DNA of 64,000 bases from assembly GCA_026126305.1 (NCBI GenBank), contig JAHCJI010000008.1, forward strand, positions 62,001 to 126,000, in the 5' to 3' direction. Each line of letters starts with the position of its first letter. Position 1 is the first letter of the stretch. Shown here piece by piece: positions 1-8,143 of the stretch. Position numbers and translations under genes: made by a program. This stretch comes from Phycisphaeraceae bacterium (GTDB lineage Bacteria; Planctomycetota; Phycisphaerae; Phycisphaerales; UBA1924). The notes under the pieces were generated by a model. The model was not told the DNA's origin. It saw only the letters and a program-made list of their open reading frames with translations, and searched no databases.

Positions 1-892
1 CTTCGAGCGGTCGCTCGAGCTGGCCCGGTCGCAGGCCGACGAGGCCAGGCAACGCGTCGAGGTGGGCGTCCTGCCCGCCAGCGATCGGGCGGCCTTCGAG
101 GTCGAGGTCGCCCGCCGCCAGCAGGCCCTGATCGACGCCCGCGCCCAGGAGGCCGCCGCACGGATCGAGATCCTGCGATTGGTCGGCGGCCTGGGCGATC
201 ACCAGCCGCACGCGCACGACCGCCCGGTCATCGCCACCACCACGCCCGAGGCCGATCCGACGCCCATCGACGACGGAGCCGAACGCATCGAGCTGGCCCG
301 CCGCGTGCGGCCCGACCTGGCCGAGTCCAGGCTCCGGCTCGAGCAGAACCGCCTGGAGGTGATCGCCACCCGTCGGGGCCTGCTACCCCGGCTGGACGCC
401 TTCGTGGCCTTGGGCAAGACCGGCTTTGCCGACAGCTTCGGGCAATCCATCGAGAACCTGGGCCAGGACACCTTCGACGCCACCGTGGGCATCCGGTTCT
501 CGCAATCGCTCGGCCGCCTGGTGGCAAAGGGCCAGCAGCAGGCGGCCATCGCCAGCCGCCAGCAAGCCGCCGCCGCGGTGGCCAACCTCGAGCAGATCGT
601 GGCCTCCGACGTGCGGCTGGCCATCATCGAGGTCGAGCGGGCCGGTCGGCAGATCGCCGCCAGCGCCACCACGCGAGACCTCCAGCAGCAGTTGGCCCAG
701 GCCGAACTCGAACGCTTCGAGGCGGGCGTTGGCACCGCCCTCCTGGTGGCGCAGGCCCAGCGAGACCTGCTCGAGGCCGAGATCGCCCAGGTCGCCGCGG
801 TGGTCCAGTACCGCCTGGCGTTGATCGCCCTCTACCTGGCCGAGGGCAGCCTGCTCGAGCGCCGGGGCATCACGATCTCGACCGATCCGTGA
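1..892 (+). CDS. TolC-family outer-membrane efflux protein, 5' end missing
   Basis: The frame is already open at base 2, so the start lies outside the window; about 296 residues are visible. The protein is almost wholly helical, rich in Ala, Glu, Gln and Arg with heptad-like spacing. It carries the second-repeat signature of outer-membrane efflux proteins, where a helix containing ARRVRPDLAESR precedes the next coiled hairpin, and it ends in the short tail usual for the family. TolC-type proteins form the trimeric outer-membrane channel of tripartite export pumps. The inner-membrane and adaptor genes would be expected upstream, outside the window. The GTG at 62 is only an internal codon. Family assignment is firm; substrate cannot be read from this part. 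Confidence 0.85.
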   Translation, partial: FERSLELARSQADEARQRVEVGVLPASDRAAFEVEVARRQQALIDARAQEAAARIEILRLVGGLGDHQPHAHDRPVIATTTPEADPTPIDDGAERIELARRVRPDLAESRLRLEQNRLEVIATRRGLLPRLDAFVALGKTGFADSFGQSIENLGQDTFDATVGIRFSQSLGRLVAKGQQQAAIASRQQAAAAVANLEQIVASDVRLAIIEVERAGRQIAASATTRDLQQQLAQAELERFEAGVGTALLVAQAQRDLLEAEIAQVAAVVQYRLALIALYLAEGSLLERRGITISTDP

Positions 893-1002
893 AGCGAAGC
901 CGGCCCGCAGCGCCGACCGAGGCGATGCGGATCTCAGAATCCAAGTCTTGCTGGCTAGAAGGCCTCTGGTGACGGCCTCCGCAGTGGGGGCGGGTCCTGC
1001 GT

Positions 1003-1776
1003 TCAGATCGCCAGCGGCGGGTTCTCTTCGCAGGCCACGATCTGGCCATCGGGCGAGAAGTTCACCGCGACGAAGCCGGGGTATCCAAAGCGACCGAATC
1101 GGTGGGCCGCCACCCGGTACAGCACACGCTTGGTGCCCGGTGGCAGGCTCGCGTCGCGGATGAATGGCATCCCCATGTCGCACAGAAACTCCCAGCGGCC
1201 CTTGCCCAGCCGTCGGTGGACGACGTAGTGGATCGGCAGCTTGCCCGATCGGTGCAGGGCCTGCTGGTCGCCCGAGTCCTCTTCGTGGAAGCACACGAAG
1301 CCCACCTGGAGTTGGTTGTTCTGCCAGGCCTGCACGCCGAAGCGGCGCGGCGTGGGCACGGGCCGCCCGTCGTCCTGGACCACCGGCTCGGGCCGTTCCC
1401 ACTGGTCCAAGGGGCACTCCAGCAACGTTTCGAGGTGGGGGCGCATCGCCCGGAAGCCCTCGATCGTCAGGCGGTACAGCGTGGCGGGGTCCTGGGTCGT
1501 GGGGTCGGCCTGCTTGGCCCCTTCGGGCAGGGGTTGGCTCTCGTCCAGTCCGCTGTCGGTCGTCCGAACCAGGTCTTCGAGATCACGAATGATCTCCGCA
1601 GCGTCGTAGAGCGCTTCGGGGTCCTCTTCCAGGTGTTCCAGGGCCTCCTCGAAGTCGTCGACGCGGGACACGAGCCAGTCCATCACGTGGATGTACCCGG
1701 GGGTGGCCTCGGGCAGCGAGTCCGGCGCGAGCCGGATGGGCCCGGGCGCATCGCTCTTGATCGCGATCTTTTCCAT
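1003..1776 (-). CDS. Unknown soluble protein, 257 aa
   Basis: I do not recognise the family. The frame stays open upstream, but the ATG at 1776 (MEKIAIKSDAPG) is preferred because an AGGGA lies 11-15 bases upstream and the upstream residues look non-coding. The protein is acidic, with a helical N-terminal half (residues about 25-80, rich in Glu, Asp and Leu). The C-terminal half, about 130-257, is beta-rich and contains GKGRWEFLCDMGMPFIRD and a closing strand FVAVNFSPDGQIVACEE. There is no signal peptide or membrane segment. It lies downstream of the secreted protein on the same strand, separated by about 215 bases, so it is probably its own unit. Being a real gene is likely; function is unknown. 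Confidence 0.7.
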   Translation of the reverse strand: MEKIAIKSDAPGPIRLAPDSLPEATPGYIHVMDWLVSRVDDFEEALEHLEEDPEALYDAAEIIRDLEDLVRTTDSGLDESQPLPEGAKQADPTTQDPATLYRLTIEGFRAMRPHLETLLECPLDQWERPEPVVQDDGRPVPTPRRFGVQAWQNNQLQVGFVCFHEEDSGDQQALHRSGKLPIHYVVHRRLGKGRWEFLCDMGMPFIRDASLPPGTKRVLYRVAAHRFGRFGYPGFVAVNFSPDGQIVACEENPPLAI

Positions 1777-1991
1777 GTCTGGCGTGTCCCTGCTGGTCGA
1801 TCCTAAAGAACCTATCGCGGCCGGTGCCGCCCTTAGGCTCTCTATCGGCAAGCCGGAAGCGAAAATCCCGTCCGCGCGGATGGTTTCGTGGAATCAGCCG
1901 AACAAAGCAAGACACCCGCCTTCGGGGGATTGCTCTTCGGGTCACGCATCCCTTGGGCAAGCCCAATCCCGCTCTACCGGCCAAGTCCCGA

Positions 1992-3398
1992 TCACAGGCA
2001 GCCGGCATCGAACGCGGTCTGGAAAGCCAGGAAGTCGAACAGCGTCAGTTCGCCGTCGCCGTCGAAGTCGGCCAAGAGGTCTCCCGCGGCGAAGAGGTTG
2101 AAGAAGGCGAGGTAGTCGAAGATGGTCAGCGCGCCGTCGTGGTCGAGGTCGGCCCGGCAGATCTCGCAGGAGAGGTCGAAGGCGTAGACGGCACCGATCG
2201 GCTCGGACATGGGCCAGGGCGTCCGCTCGTGGGGCGCGGAGATGACCACGCGGTCGCCCGCGATGGCGATGCGCGCGCCGAACTGCTCCTCGAGCGCGCC
2301 CGCGGGCGTTGCGTCGCCCGTGCCCAGCACGGCCACCTCGCGCCACACGCCGTCGCGGCCGCGCTTGAAGACGTAGGCGAAGTTGTAATCGAGCGAGCCG
2401 TTCGTGGCGGCCACGAGCGTGTCGCCGTTGACCGTCACGCCCCGACCGAAGCCCCGGGGGAAGAACTGCCGGCCCGCGTCGCTGTGGGTGAGTGTCTGGC
2501 TCAGGGTCCATTGGTCGCCGTCGAGCTCGTAGAGGTAGACGGCCCCCTGCTGGACATGATCGAGCGTTGCCCCGGTGTTCGCCACGGCCAGCGTCGTGCC
2601 GTCGAAGTCCATGGACGTGCCAAAATTAAGGGTTTGCCCTTCGCCGATGCCCGTCGGTGGCAGGAGTTTCTGCGTGAACTCGAGCGTGTCGTCGGCGTGT
2701 CGTCGGTAGACATAGACCGAACCGTGGCGCGTGGGCGGCGAGGCGCTGCTGTCGAACGACGCCGAAAAGAAGGCCCACTCGCCCTTGACGTTGAGCCGCT
2801 GCCCGAACGTCCGCCCGCCGATGGCGTCGGGCGCCTCGAAGCTGTCGCGGAACTCCCAGCCCTCGTCGCCCTCGGTGAACCGCAGCACGCGCGACGTCGG
2901 GGCGTTGATATGCATCAGTGCTAACGACTCGTTGAAAGACAGGAAGCCGCTGCCATCAGTAATAGAAGTGCGACCCAGTTCCACCCATTGCTCGATTTCA
3001 TGGCTGAAGCGGTACTCGAATAACATGCCCAGGCCCGCGCTGCGGTCGAAACCGACTACAAGCAACCGGTCGCCCTCAATCTTCAGGTCAGAAGCGTAGT
3101 TGTCCGCCAGCCCGATGTCCGGGGGAACAATAAGTTGTATGAAATTCCACTGGCTGCCGTCCCACCGATACGCGAAGGCCCCGCCCGCGATGCAACGGAA
3201 GGTGTCTCGAAATGGGCAGAAGGTGAAGGCGGCGCTGTCTCCGATCACCAGGTGGTCGCCCTCGATCTCGACGGCAGATCCGCCGAATGACCAAGTGATT
3301 TCTTCCTGCGCCAAGCGATGCACGGGGCACTGGGCCATGGCCGGCACGGCGATGCACAAAGCGAGGCCGACGGTTGCGATGGTATGTCGTGTGTCCAT
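1992..3398 (-). CDS. Secreted repeat protein with paired calcium-loop C-terminus
   Basis: An exported protein of 468 residues. The ATG at 3398 gives a clean Sec signal peptide (MDTRHTIATVGLALCIAVPA, cleavage near AMAQ). The longer frame to 3455 would bury that signal. The body holds repeated units in which a hydrophobic strand pair is followed by YRWDGSQW-, VYVYRR- or VYLYELDGDQW-like strands, as in FG-GAP-like beta-propeller surface proteins. The last 55 residues hold two Asp-rich loops, DLDHDGALTIFD and DFDGDGELTLFD, each followed by a LAFxxxF helix, and the protein ends Gly-Cys-Leu. These resemble dockerin/EF-hand loops and recur in two other genes of this window, suggesting a shared export or anchoring signal. 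The target of the propeller is unknown. Confidence 0.8.
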   Translation of the reverse strand: MDTRHTIATVGLALCIAVPAMAQCPVHRLAQEEITWSFGGSAVEIEGDHLVIGDSAAFTFCPFRDTFRCIAGGAFAYRWDGSQWNFIQLIVPPDIGLADNYASDLKIEGDRLLVVGFDRSAGLGMLFEYRFSHEIEQWVELGRTSITDGSGFLSFNESLALMHINAPTSRVLRFTEGDEGWEFRDSFEAPDAIGGRTFGQRLNVKGEWAFFSASFDSSASPPTRHGSVYVYRRHADDTLEFTQKLLPPTGIGEGQTLNFGTSMDFDGTTLAVANTGATLDHVQQGAVYLYELDGDQWTLSQTLTHSDAGRQFFPRGFGRGVTVNGDTLVAATNGSLDYNFAYVFKRGRDGVWREVAVLGTGDATPAGALEEQFGARIAIAGDRVVISAPHERTPWPMSEPIGAVYAFDLSCEICRADLDHDGALTIFDYLAFFNLFAAGDLLADFDGDGELTLFDFLAFQTAFDAGCL

Positions 3399-3540
3399 GA
3401 TGGCATTGTGACCGAAAACAGCCGGCAATGCAAGGGGGAAAGCCCGGATCCACAAAAAATTTTTGAAAGCGCGGGGATTCCTATGTCACCCAAACCGCCA
3501 GAGTCCGTATGATCCTTCGGTTGTTCAATGACACGGGCAC

Positions 3541-3566
3541 AAGCCAAAGCAGATCTGCCTTGGCTT
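3541..3566. repeat. 26-bp near-perfect palindrome after dxr
   Basis: The arms AAGCCAA and TTGGCTT flank a central GCAGATCTGC, with one mismatched pair, 26 bases past the dxr stop codon. It could fold as an mRNA 3' stem or be a dimeric protein site. No U-run follows on either strand, so it is not a standard intrinsic terminator. Confidence 0.3.
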
Positions 3567-3591
3567 GACAGCACCCTTCACCCCCACCGCA

Positions 3592-4809
3592 TCAATGGTG
3601 CGTCGGCTGGGGCAGGCGGGCTCGGACGTGGGCCCGGGCCCGGGCGTCGGCATCAAGGGCATCGCCCAGGGTGTCCAGCGCCGTTGAGGTGATGGCGGCG
3701 CACGCGTCCTGTGTCAGTTCGCCGATGCGGCCGAAGGGGATCATGCCGGCCAGGAATGCCTCGACGGCGGCCTCGTTGGCGGCGTTGAAGATGGCCCCTG
3801 CGGTGCCGCCAGAGTCGATGACCCATCGCGCCAGGCTCAGGGCCGGGAAGCGCGATTCGTCGGGCAATTCGAAGTCGAGCCTTGCCAGGCTCGCCAGATC
3901 TAGCCGGGGGGTGTGGCCCGTCGCACGATCCGGATGGGTGAGTGCGAACTGGATGGGCACGCGCATGTCGCTGATGCCCAGTTGGGCGAGCACCGAGCCG
4001 TCGATGGTCTCGATGAAAGAATGCACGATGGACTGGGGGTGGATGAGTACGCCCAGTTGCGATGACGGGAAGCCAAAGAGCCAGTGCGCCTCGACGACTT
4101 CCAGCGCCTTGTTGGTGAGCGACGCACAATCGACGGTTACCTTGGGGCCCATATTCCACGTGGGGTGGTCCAGGGCTTGCGCCGGGGTTGCTCGGGAGAT
4201 TTCGTTTGCCGACCAGGTACGGAACGGCCCGCCCGAGGCGGTCAGCACCAGCCGCCGGACGCTGGCGGGTGGTTGCATGGGCGGCGCTTCTTGCGGGCCG
4301 TTGATGGCGTGCAGGCACTGCCAGAGGGCCGAGTGCTCGCTATCGACCGGGAGCAGTTTCGAGCCGGTGCGCCTGGCTTGGGGGACGACCAGCGCTCCCG
4401 CGGCCACAAGGGTTTCCTTGTTGGCCAGGGCTACGTCCATACCTTGCTCGACGGCCGCCAAGGTCGCTGGAAGCCCCGCCGCCCCGACGACGGCGGCCAT
4501 GACGATATCGGCCTGGGTCTCACGCACCAGTTGCTCGGCGGCATCGGGGCCAATGTGTACCCGCACGCCCTCTGGCAGGAGGGAAGCCTCGCCTTGGCAC
4601 AGGGCCACGCTGCCGACGCGATGCTCCCTTGCCTGATCTGCCAATTCGTAGGCGCGACGCCCTGCCGCCAGGCCCACGACCTCGATGGGCGCGGGCCTGC
4701 CATGTTGCCGGGCGAGCGAGGCCAGATGGGCCACCACGTCGAGGGTCTGGCGGCCAATCGAGCCGGTGCTGCCCAGAACGATCAGGCGCTTCGGGGCGTG
4801 CGGTGGCAT
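3592..4809 (-). CDS. dxr: 1-deoxy-D-xylulose 5-phosphate reductoisomerase
   Basis: This enzyme converts DXP to 2-C-methyl-D-erythritol 4-phosphate with NADPH, the committed step of the non-mevalonate isoprenoid pathway. At 405 residues it has normal family length. The N-terminal NADPH fold opens with LIVLGSTGSIGRQTLDVV. The catalytic and metal region follows with ALANKETLVAAG, DSEHSALWQCL, LTASGGPFR and NMGPKVTVDCASLTNKALE. The flexible loop region HPQSIVHSFIE and the late NAANEAAVEAF motif are also present. It starts 3 bases after the upstream RNase E/G stop codon, so the two are very probably co-transcribed. Assignment is firm. Confidence 0.97.
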   Translation of the reverse strand: MPPHAPKRLIVLGSTGSIGRQTLDVVAHLASLARQHGRPAPIEVVGLAAGRRAYELADQAREHRVGSVALCQGEASLLPEGVRVHIGPDAAEQLVRETQADIVMAAVVGAAGLPATLAAVEQGMDVALANKETLVAAGALVVPQARRTGSKLLPVDSEHSALWQCLHAINGPQEAPPMQPPASVRRLVLTASGGPFRTWSANEISRATPAQALDHPTWNMGPKVTVDCASLTNKALEVVEAHWLFGFPSSQLGVLIHPQSIVHSFIETIDGSVLAQLGISDMRVPIQFALTHPDRATGHTPRLDLASLARLDFELPDESRFPALSLARWVIDSGGTAGAIFNAANEAAVEAFLAGMIPFGRIGELTQDACAAITSTALDTLGDALDADARARAHVRARLPQPTHH

Positions 4810-4812
4810 GGA

Positions 4813-7743
4813 TCAGCCCCCGTCGGTGCCGCCGGTGGGCCGGGTCTTGCGATGGGCGGCGTAGAGGAACCTGGGGCGTGGCTTTGCGGGTTTTTCTTCG
4901 GCCTTGGCCTCTTGCTTGTGGACCTGCTGCTGGGCGGCGGGTTTGGGCTCCTTGGCCGGTTCCTTCCGTGCCGACTTGGGCCTTGGTTCGATGAGGCCCG
5001 CCGGCGCGGGTTCGGGCGCGAGCACCTCGACGGGGGCTTCTTCGTCCACTTCCAAGGCCAGATCCGCGTCGCCGGCATGGATCTCCTCGCGAGCCGATCC
5101 GCGACGCCGGCGGCGACGCTTGCGACGCGGGCGGTCTTCATCGGGCGCTCCATCGGCGTCGTCGACCTGTGCGTCGATGTCCTCGGGCACATCGAAAGTG
5201 GGCTCCAGATCGTCCCCGTCCATGTCGTGGGCGACTTCGGCCTGTTCCGGCGTGCCGTTTACCGAGCCTTCCTGGCGTGTACCTCCACGACGGCGGCGGC
5301 GACGCTTGCGGCGCGGACGGTTTTCGTCGCCCGCGTCATCCTGCTCGGAAGCGTCTTGGCTGGATGCGTCGTCCATCGCATCTTCCTGCTCATCCTGGTC
5401 GTCGGCGACCTGCGCGGACGAAGGGGCGGACAAGGCCGAAGCCAATCGGCGTGCCAGCGATGTGGGTTCGCTGTTCTCGAATTCGTCCTCATCATCATCT
5501 TGCCCTCGAACGCCGTTGCGCTCGCTGGCACGATCGGTCCCGGCATCGACGCGGGCGCGTCCGCCACGCCGGCGGCGCCTGCGGCGACGGCGACGGGGCT
5601 GCTCCTGGTCATCGGCTGGGCCTTGGACTTCGGCGGCCTGCCCGGATGCATCGTCTTCGTCTTCATCCTCGTCGGTATCTTGCGGCCGGGCCGTTCCGTT
5701 GGTGGCGGGTTGGCCGCTGGCCTGCTCGACTGCCTCGGCACGATCGCGCCCACCGCGTCGGCGGCGGCGACGGCGGCGACGGCCCGAGCGTTCGCCTTGG
5801 GCCGGTTCATCGTCGGTGGCTTCCATGTCCTCGGCGTCCAGTTCCAGCGGGTGGGCCTCGACGATGGGCGCGGTGTCGTCCTCCTCGTCGGCTGGGGCCA
5901 CGATGGTCTCTACGGCCTCGGACTCGGCTTCATCGAGGCCCGGCGTATCGATCAGGAACTGCTCGGGGTCGGGCATCTTGGGAAGCTTTTCCAGGTCGAT
6001 GTCGTTGCCGTTGGCCTCGTAAGCGTGCAGGACGAAGCGTTCGGCGGCCATGGTCTCGCTGACTCGGACTTCGGTGATGACCCCGCTGAGTCGTTCGATG
6101 CGGCTGAGTTGCTTGCGTCGTCCGCTGAGCAGGTGGCTGGCCACCTGGGCGGAGACGACCATCTCCACGCGTGCCACCTTGTCGTAGCTGGCCACCAAAG
6201 CCAGGTCTCGCAACGCCTCGGCGGCCACGCTGTCCGGGCGGCGGATGACGCCCCGCCCCTTGCACAGGTGGCACTCGGCAAAGTGCGTGCGTTCGTGGCT
6301 GGAGCGCATCCGCTGGCGGGTCATCTCGAGGATGCCAAACTCGCTGATGGGCAGGATCGTGCTCTTGGCACGGTCACGCTTCAGACGCTCGGCGAAGCGT
6401 TCCTGCACGGCCTGGCGGTGCCGGGCGTGGCGCATGTCGATCAGGTCGTTGATGACCAGCCCGCCCAGGTCGCGTAGGCGCAACTGGCGGCAGATCTCGT
6501 CGACGGCTTCGAGGTTGGTGTTCAAGGCGTTGGTCTCGGCGTCCTTGGCGCTGCGTGAGCGGCCGCTGTTGACGTCGATGGCCACGAGTGCCTCGGTCTC
6601 CTCGATGATCAGACGCCCGCCACTGGGCAGAGGCACTTCTCGTGAGTGGATGTTGTGGATCTGCTGCTCGATGCCAAAGGCCGCGAAGATCGGGGCCTTG
6701 CCCGCGTACTGGCGCAGGCGGGGGCGATGGCGCGGGGCCGCGATCTTGAGGTAGCGCTCGGTACGCGCCAAGGCACCGGGGTCGTCGATGATGACGTCCG
6801 TGACTTCGCTGCCGGCAAGGTCTCGCAAGGCCCGTAGCAACAGATCGCTTTCGGCGTAGAGCGCCAGGGGGGCCTTGCCGGCCTTCTGCTTCTTGGACAT
6901 GTCGGCCCAGAGCCTCTTGAGGTAGGCCAGGTCCTTATTCAGCTCGGTCTTGGTGCGATCCATCCCCGCCGTCCGCAGGATGAAACCAAATCCCTCGGGC
7001 AGGTCCAATTGATCGAGGATCTGCCGCATCTTGCGGCGGGCATCCTCGTCCTCGACCTTGCGCGATACGCCCACGTTGTCCATCCCCGGCATCATCACCA
7101 GGTAGCGGCCCGGGATCGAGATGTAACTGGTCAGCGTCGGGCCCTTGGTGCCTACGCCTTCCTTGAGCACCTGCACCATGATCCGGTCGCCGGGCTTGAA
7201 GCACCGCTGGATCGGCGGGCGGTCGCGGCGTGGGGTCTTGATGCCCACACGCTCGGCGGCGTCCTCATTCTCAGGGAAGTACCGGGGGTGGACGTCCGAA
7301 GTGTGCAGGAATCCGTGCTCGTCGAGCCCGAAGTCCACGAAGGCGGCTTGCACGGCCGTGTTCACATTGCGCACCACGCCCAGGTAGATGTTATTCACCC
7401 GGCTGACCGATCCCGTGGGCTCTGCGTGGTATTCCTCGAGTTTGCCGTTGTCGACAAAAGCGATCCGGCACTCGTCGCCGGGGATGTAGTTGACAATCAT
7501 GCGTGCAGCACCCAGCGTGCCGCTGCTGGACTCGATGGCGTTGCTCTCGCGTCGAGTAGGGCGGCCGGGTGTCGACGATCGACCACGGGAGGTCTTCTTG
7601 GAGGTCGTCTTGCGAGAACTCCTGGAAGCTTCTTCGGTGGTGCCGGGAAGTTCGGTGCTGGTCGAGTCGGTCTTTGATGAGTCAGACGTGTTCGAGGCGG
7701 CCTTGGTGGGGCCGTTGTCGGAAGGTGCGGGCTTTCGTGCCAT
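4813..7743 (-). CDS. rne: RNase E/G family endoribonuclease with four Arg-rich tracts
   Basis: The protein has 976 residues from the ATG at 7743 (MARKPAPSDN). The frame to 7821 is open, but its residues look non-coding. A Ser/Thr/Lys-rich N-terminal arm of about 80 residues precedes the catalytic core, which starts at MIVNYIPGDE. The S1 region contains YLGVVRNVNTAVQAAFVDFG. The two metal-binding Asp motifs VAIDVNSGR and LVINDLIDM are present, as is the zinc-link CHLCKGRG. After the core comes a disordered tail of about 370 residues with long acidic runs and four arginine tracts (near residues 655, 720, 813 and 875; up to ten consecutive Arg), probably RNA-binding. The family cuts single-stranded RNA in mRNA decay and rRNA/tRNA maturation. 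It is followed directly by dxr. Confidence 0.95.
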   Translation of the reverse strand: MARKPAPSDNGPTKAASNTSDSSKTDSTSTELPGTTEEASRSSRKTTSKKTSRGRSSTPGRPTRRESNAIESSSGTLGAARMIVNYIPGDECRIAFVDNGKLEEYHAEPTGSVSRVNNIYLGVVRNVNTAVQAAFVDFGLDEHGFLHTSDVHPRYFPENEDAAERVGIKTPRRDRPPIQRCFKPGDRIMVQVLKEGVGTKGPTLTSYISIPGRYLVMMPGMDNVGVSRKVEDEDARRKMRQILDQLDLPEGFGFILRTAGMDRTKTELNKDLAYLKRLWADMSKKQKAGKAPLALYAESDLLLRALRDLAGSEVTDVIIDDPGALARTERYLKIAAPRHRPRLRQYAGKAPIFAAFGIEQQIHNIHSREVPLPSGGRLIIEETEALVAIDVNSGRSRSAKDAETNALNTNLEAVDEICRQLRLRDLGGLVINDLIDMRHARHRQAVQERFAERLKRDRAKSTILPISEFGILEMTRQRMRSSHERTHFAECHLCKGRGVIRRPDSVAAEALRDLALVASYDKVARVEMVVSAQVASHLLSGRRKQLSRIERLSGVITEVRVSETMAAERFVLHAYEANGNDIDLEKLPKMPDPEQFLIDTPGLDEAESEAVETIVAPADEEDDTAPIVEAHPLELDAEDMEATDDEPAQGERSGRRRRRRRRRGGRDRAEAVEQASGQPATNGTARPQDTDEDEDEDDASGQAAEVQGPADDQEQPRRRRRRRRRRGGRARVDAGTDRASERNGVRGQDDDEDEFENSEPTSLARRLASALSAPSSAQVADDQDEQEDAMDDASSQDASEQDDAGDENRPRRKRRRRRRGGTRQEGSVNGTPEQAEVAHDMDGDDLEPTFDVPEDIDAQVDDADGAPDEDRPRRKRRRRRRGSAREEIHAGDADLALEVDEEAPVEVLAPEPAPAGLIEPRPKSARKEPAKEPKPAAQQQVHKQEAKAEEKPAKPRPRFLYAAHRKTRPTGGTDGG

Positions 7744-8143
7744 GTCGGATACGCTTTCGTGCGGGGAGTGCCCGGACGCCCGCGCCGTCACGGCCGGCGA
7801 TGCCACACCCAGGGGCGGCAATCGGGCCTGCGATGGCGTACGGGGCGGTCACGGGGCGGGCTCCACAAGGTGTGTGCGGCGAAGATCGCGAGTCGATCCC
7901 CTGCCAAAAACGGGCACCGGCCGGGCCTGGCCAATCCGCAGCCTCTGGGCGGTGCCGGGTGTTCTGTCCAAATCTGCGTCGTGCGCCCGGGGGCTCACAA
8001 CGGGTGCATGGGCCGTGCATGCTCAAAACTGCAAGCCCCCATCCCGCAAACATCTACGGCCCATGCGGGGCGGGGGGTTCGTTCGAGAGTAGGAACCCGC
8101 CTGGATACGGGCCCCTTCCCCTTGTTTATCGGCCAATCAAGGC
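7744..8143. other. 400-bp gap, long leader of rne
   Basis: No convincing gene lies here; the open frames have shadow composition. Since ptsI ends at 8144 on the same strand and nothing intervenes, most of this could be a long 5' untranslated region of rne. In Escherichia coli a long rne leader mediates autoregulation by RNase E; whether that holds here is only a guess. I did not find a clean promoter or terminator. Confidence 0.35.

Noticed and set aside
1949..1966. TTGGG-CAAG-CCCAA inverted repeat after the secreted protein gene as a terminator
   Set aside because: Only five base pairs and no T-run on either strand.
4084..6477. Long open frame on the plus strand opposite dxr and rne (797 codons)
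   Set aside because: It is antisense to two genes with intact family motifs; its residue make-up is the usual mirror of GC-rich coding sequence.
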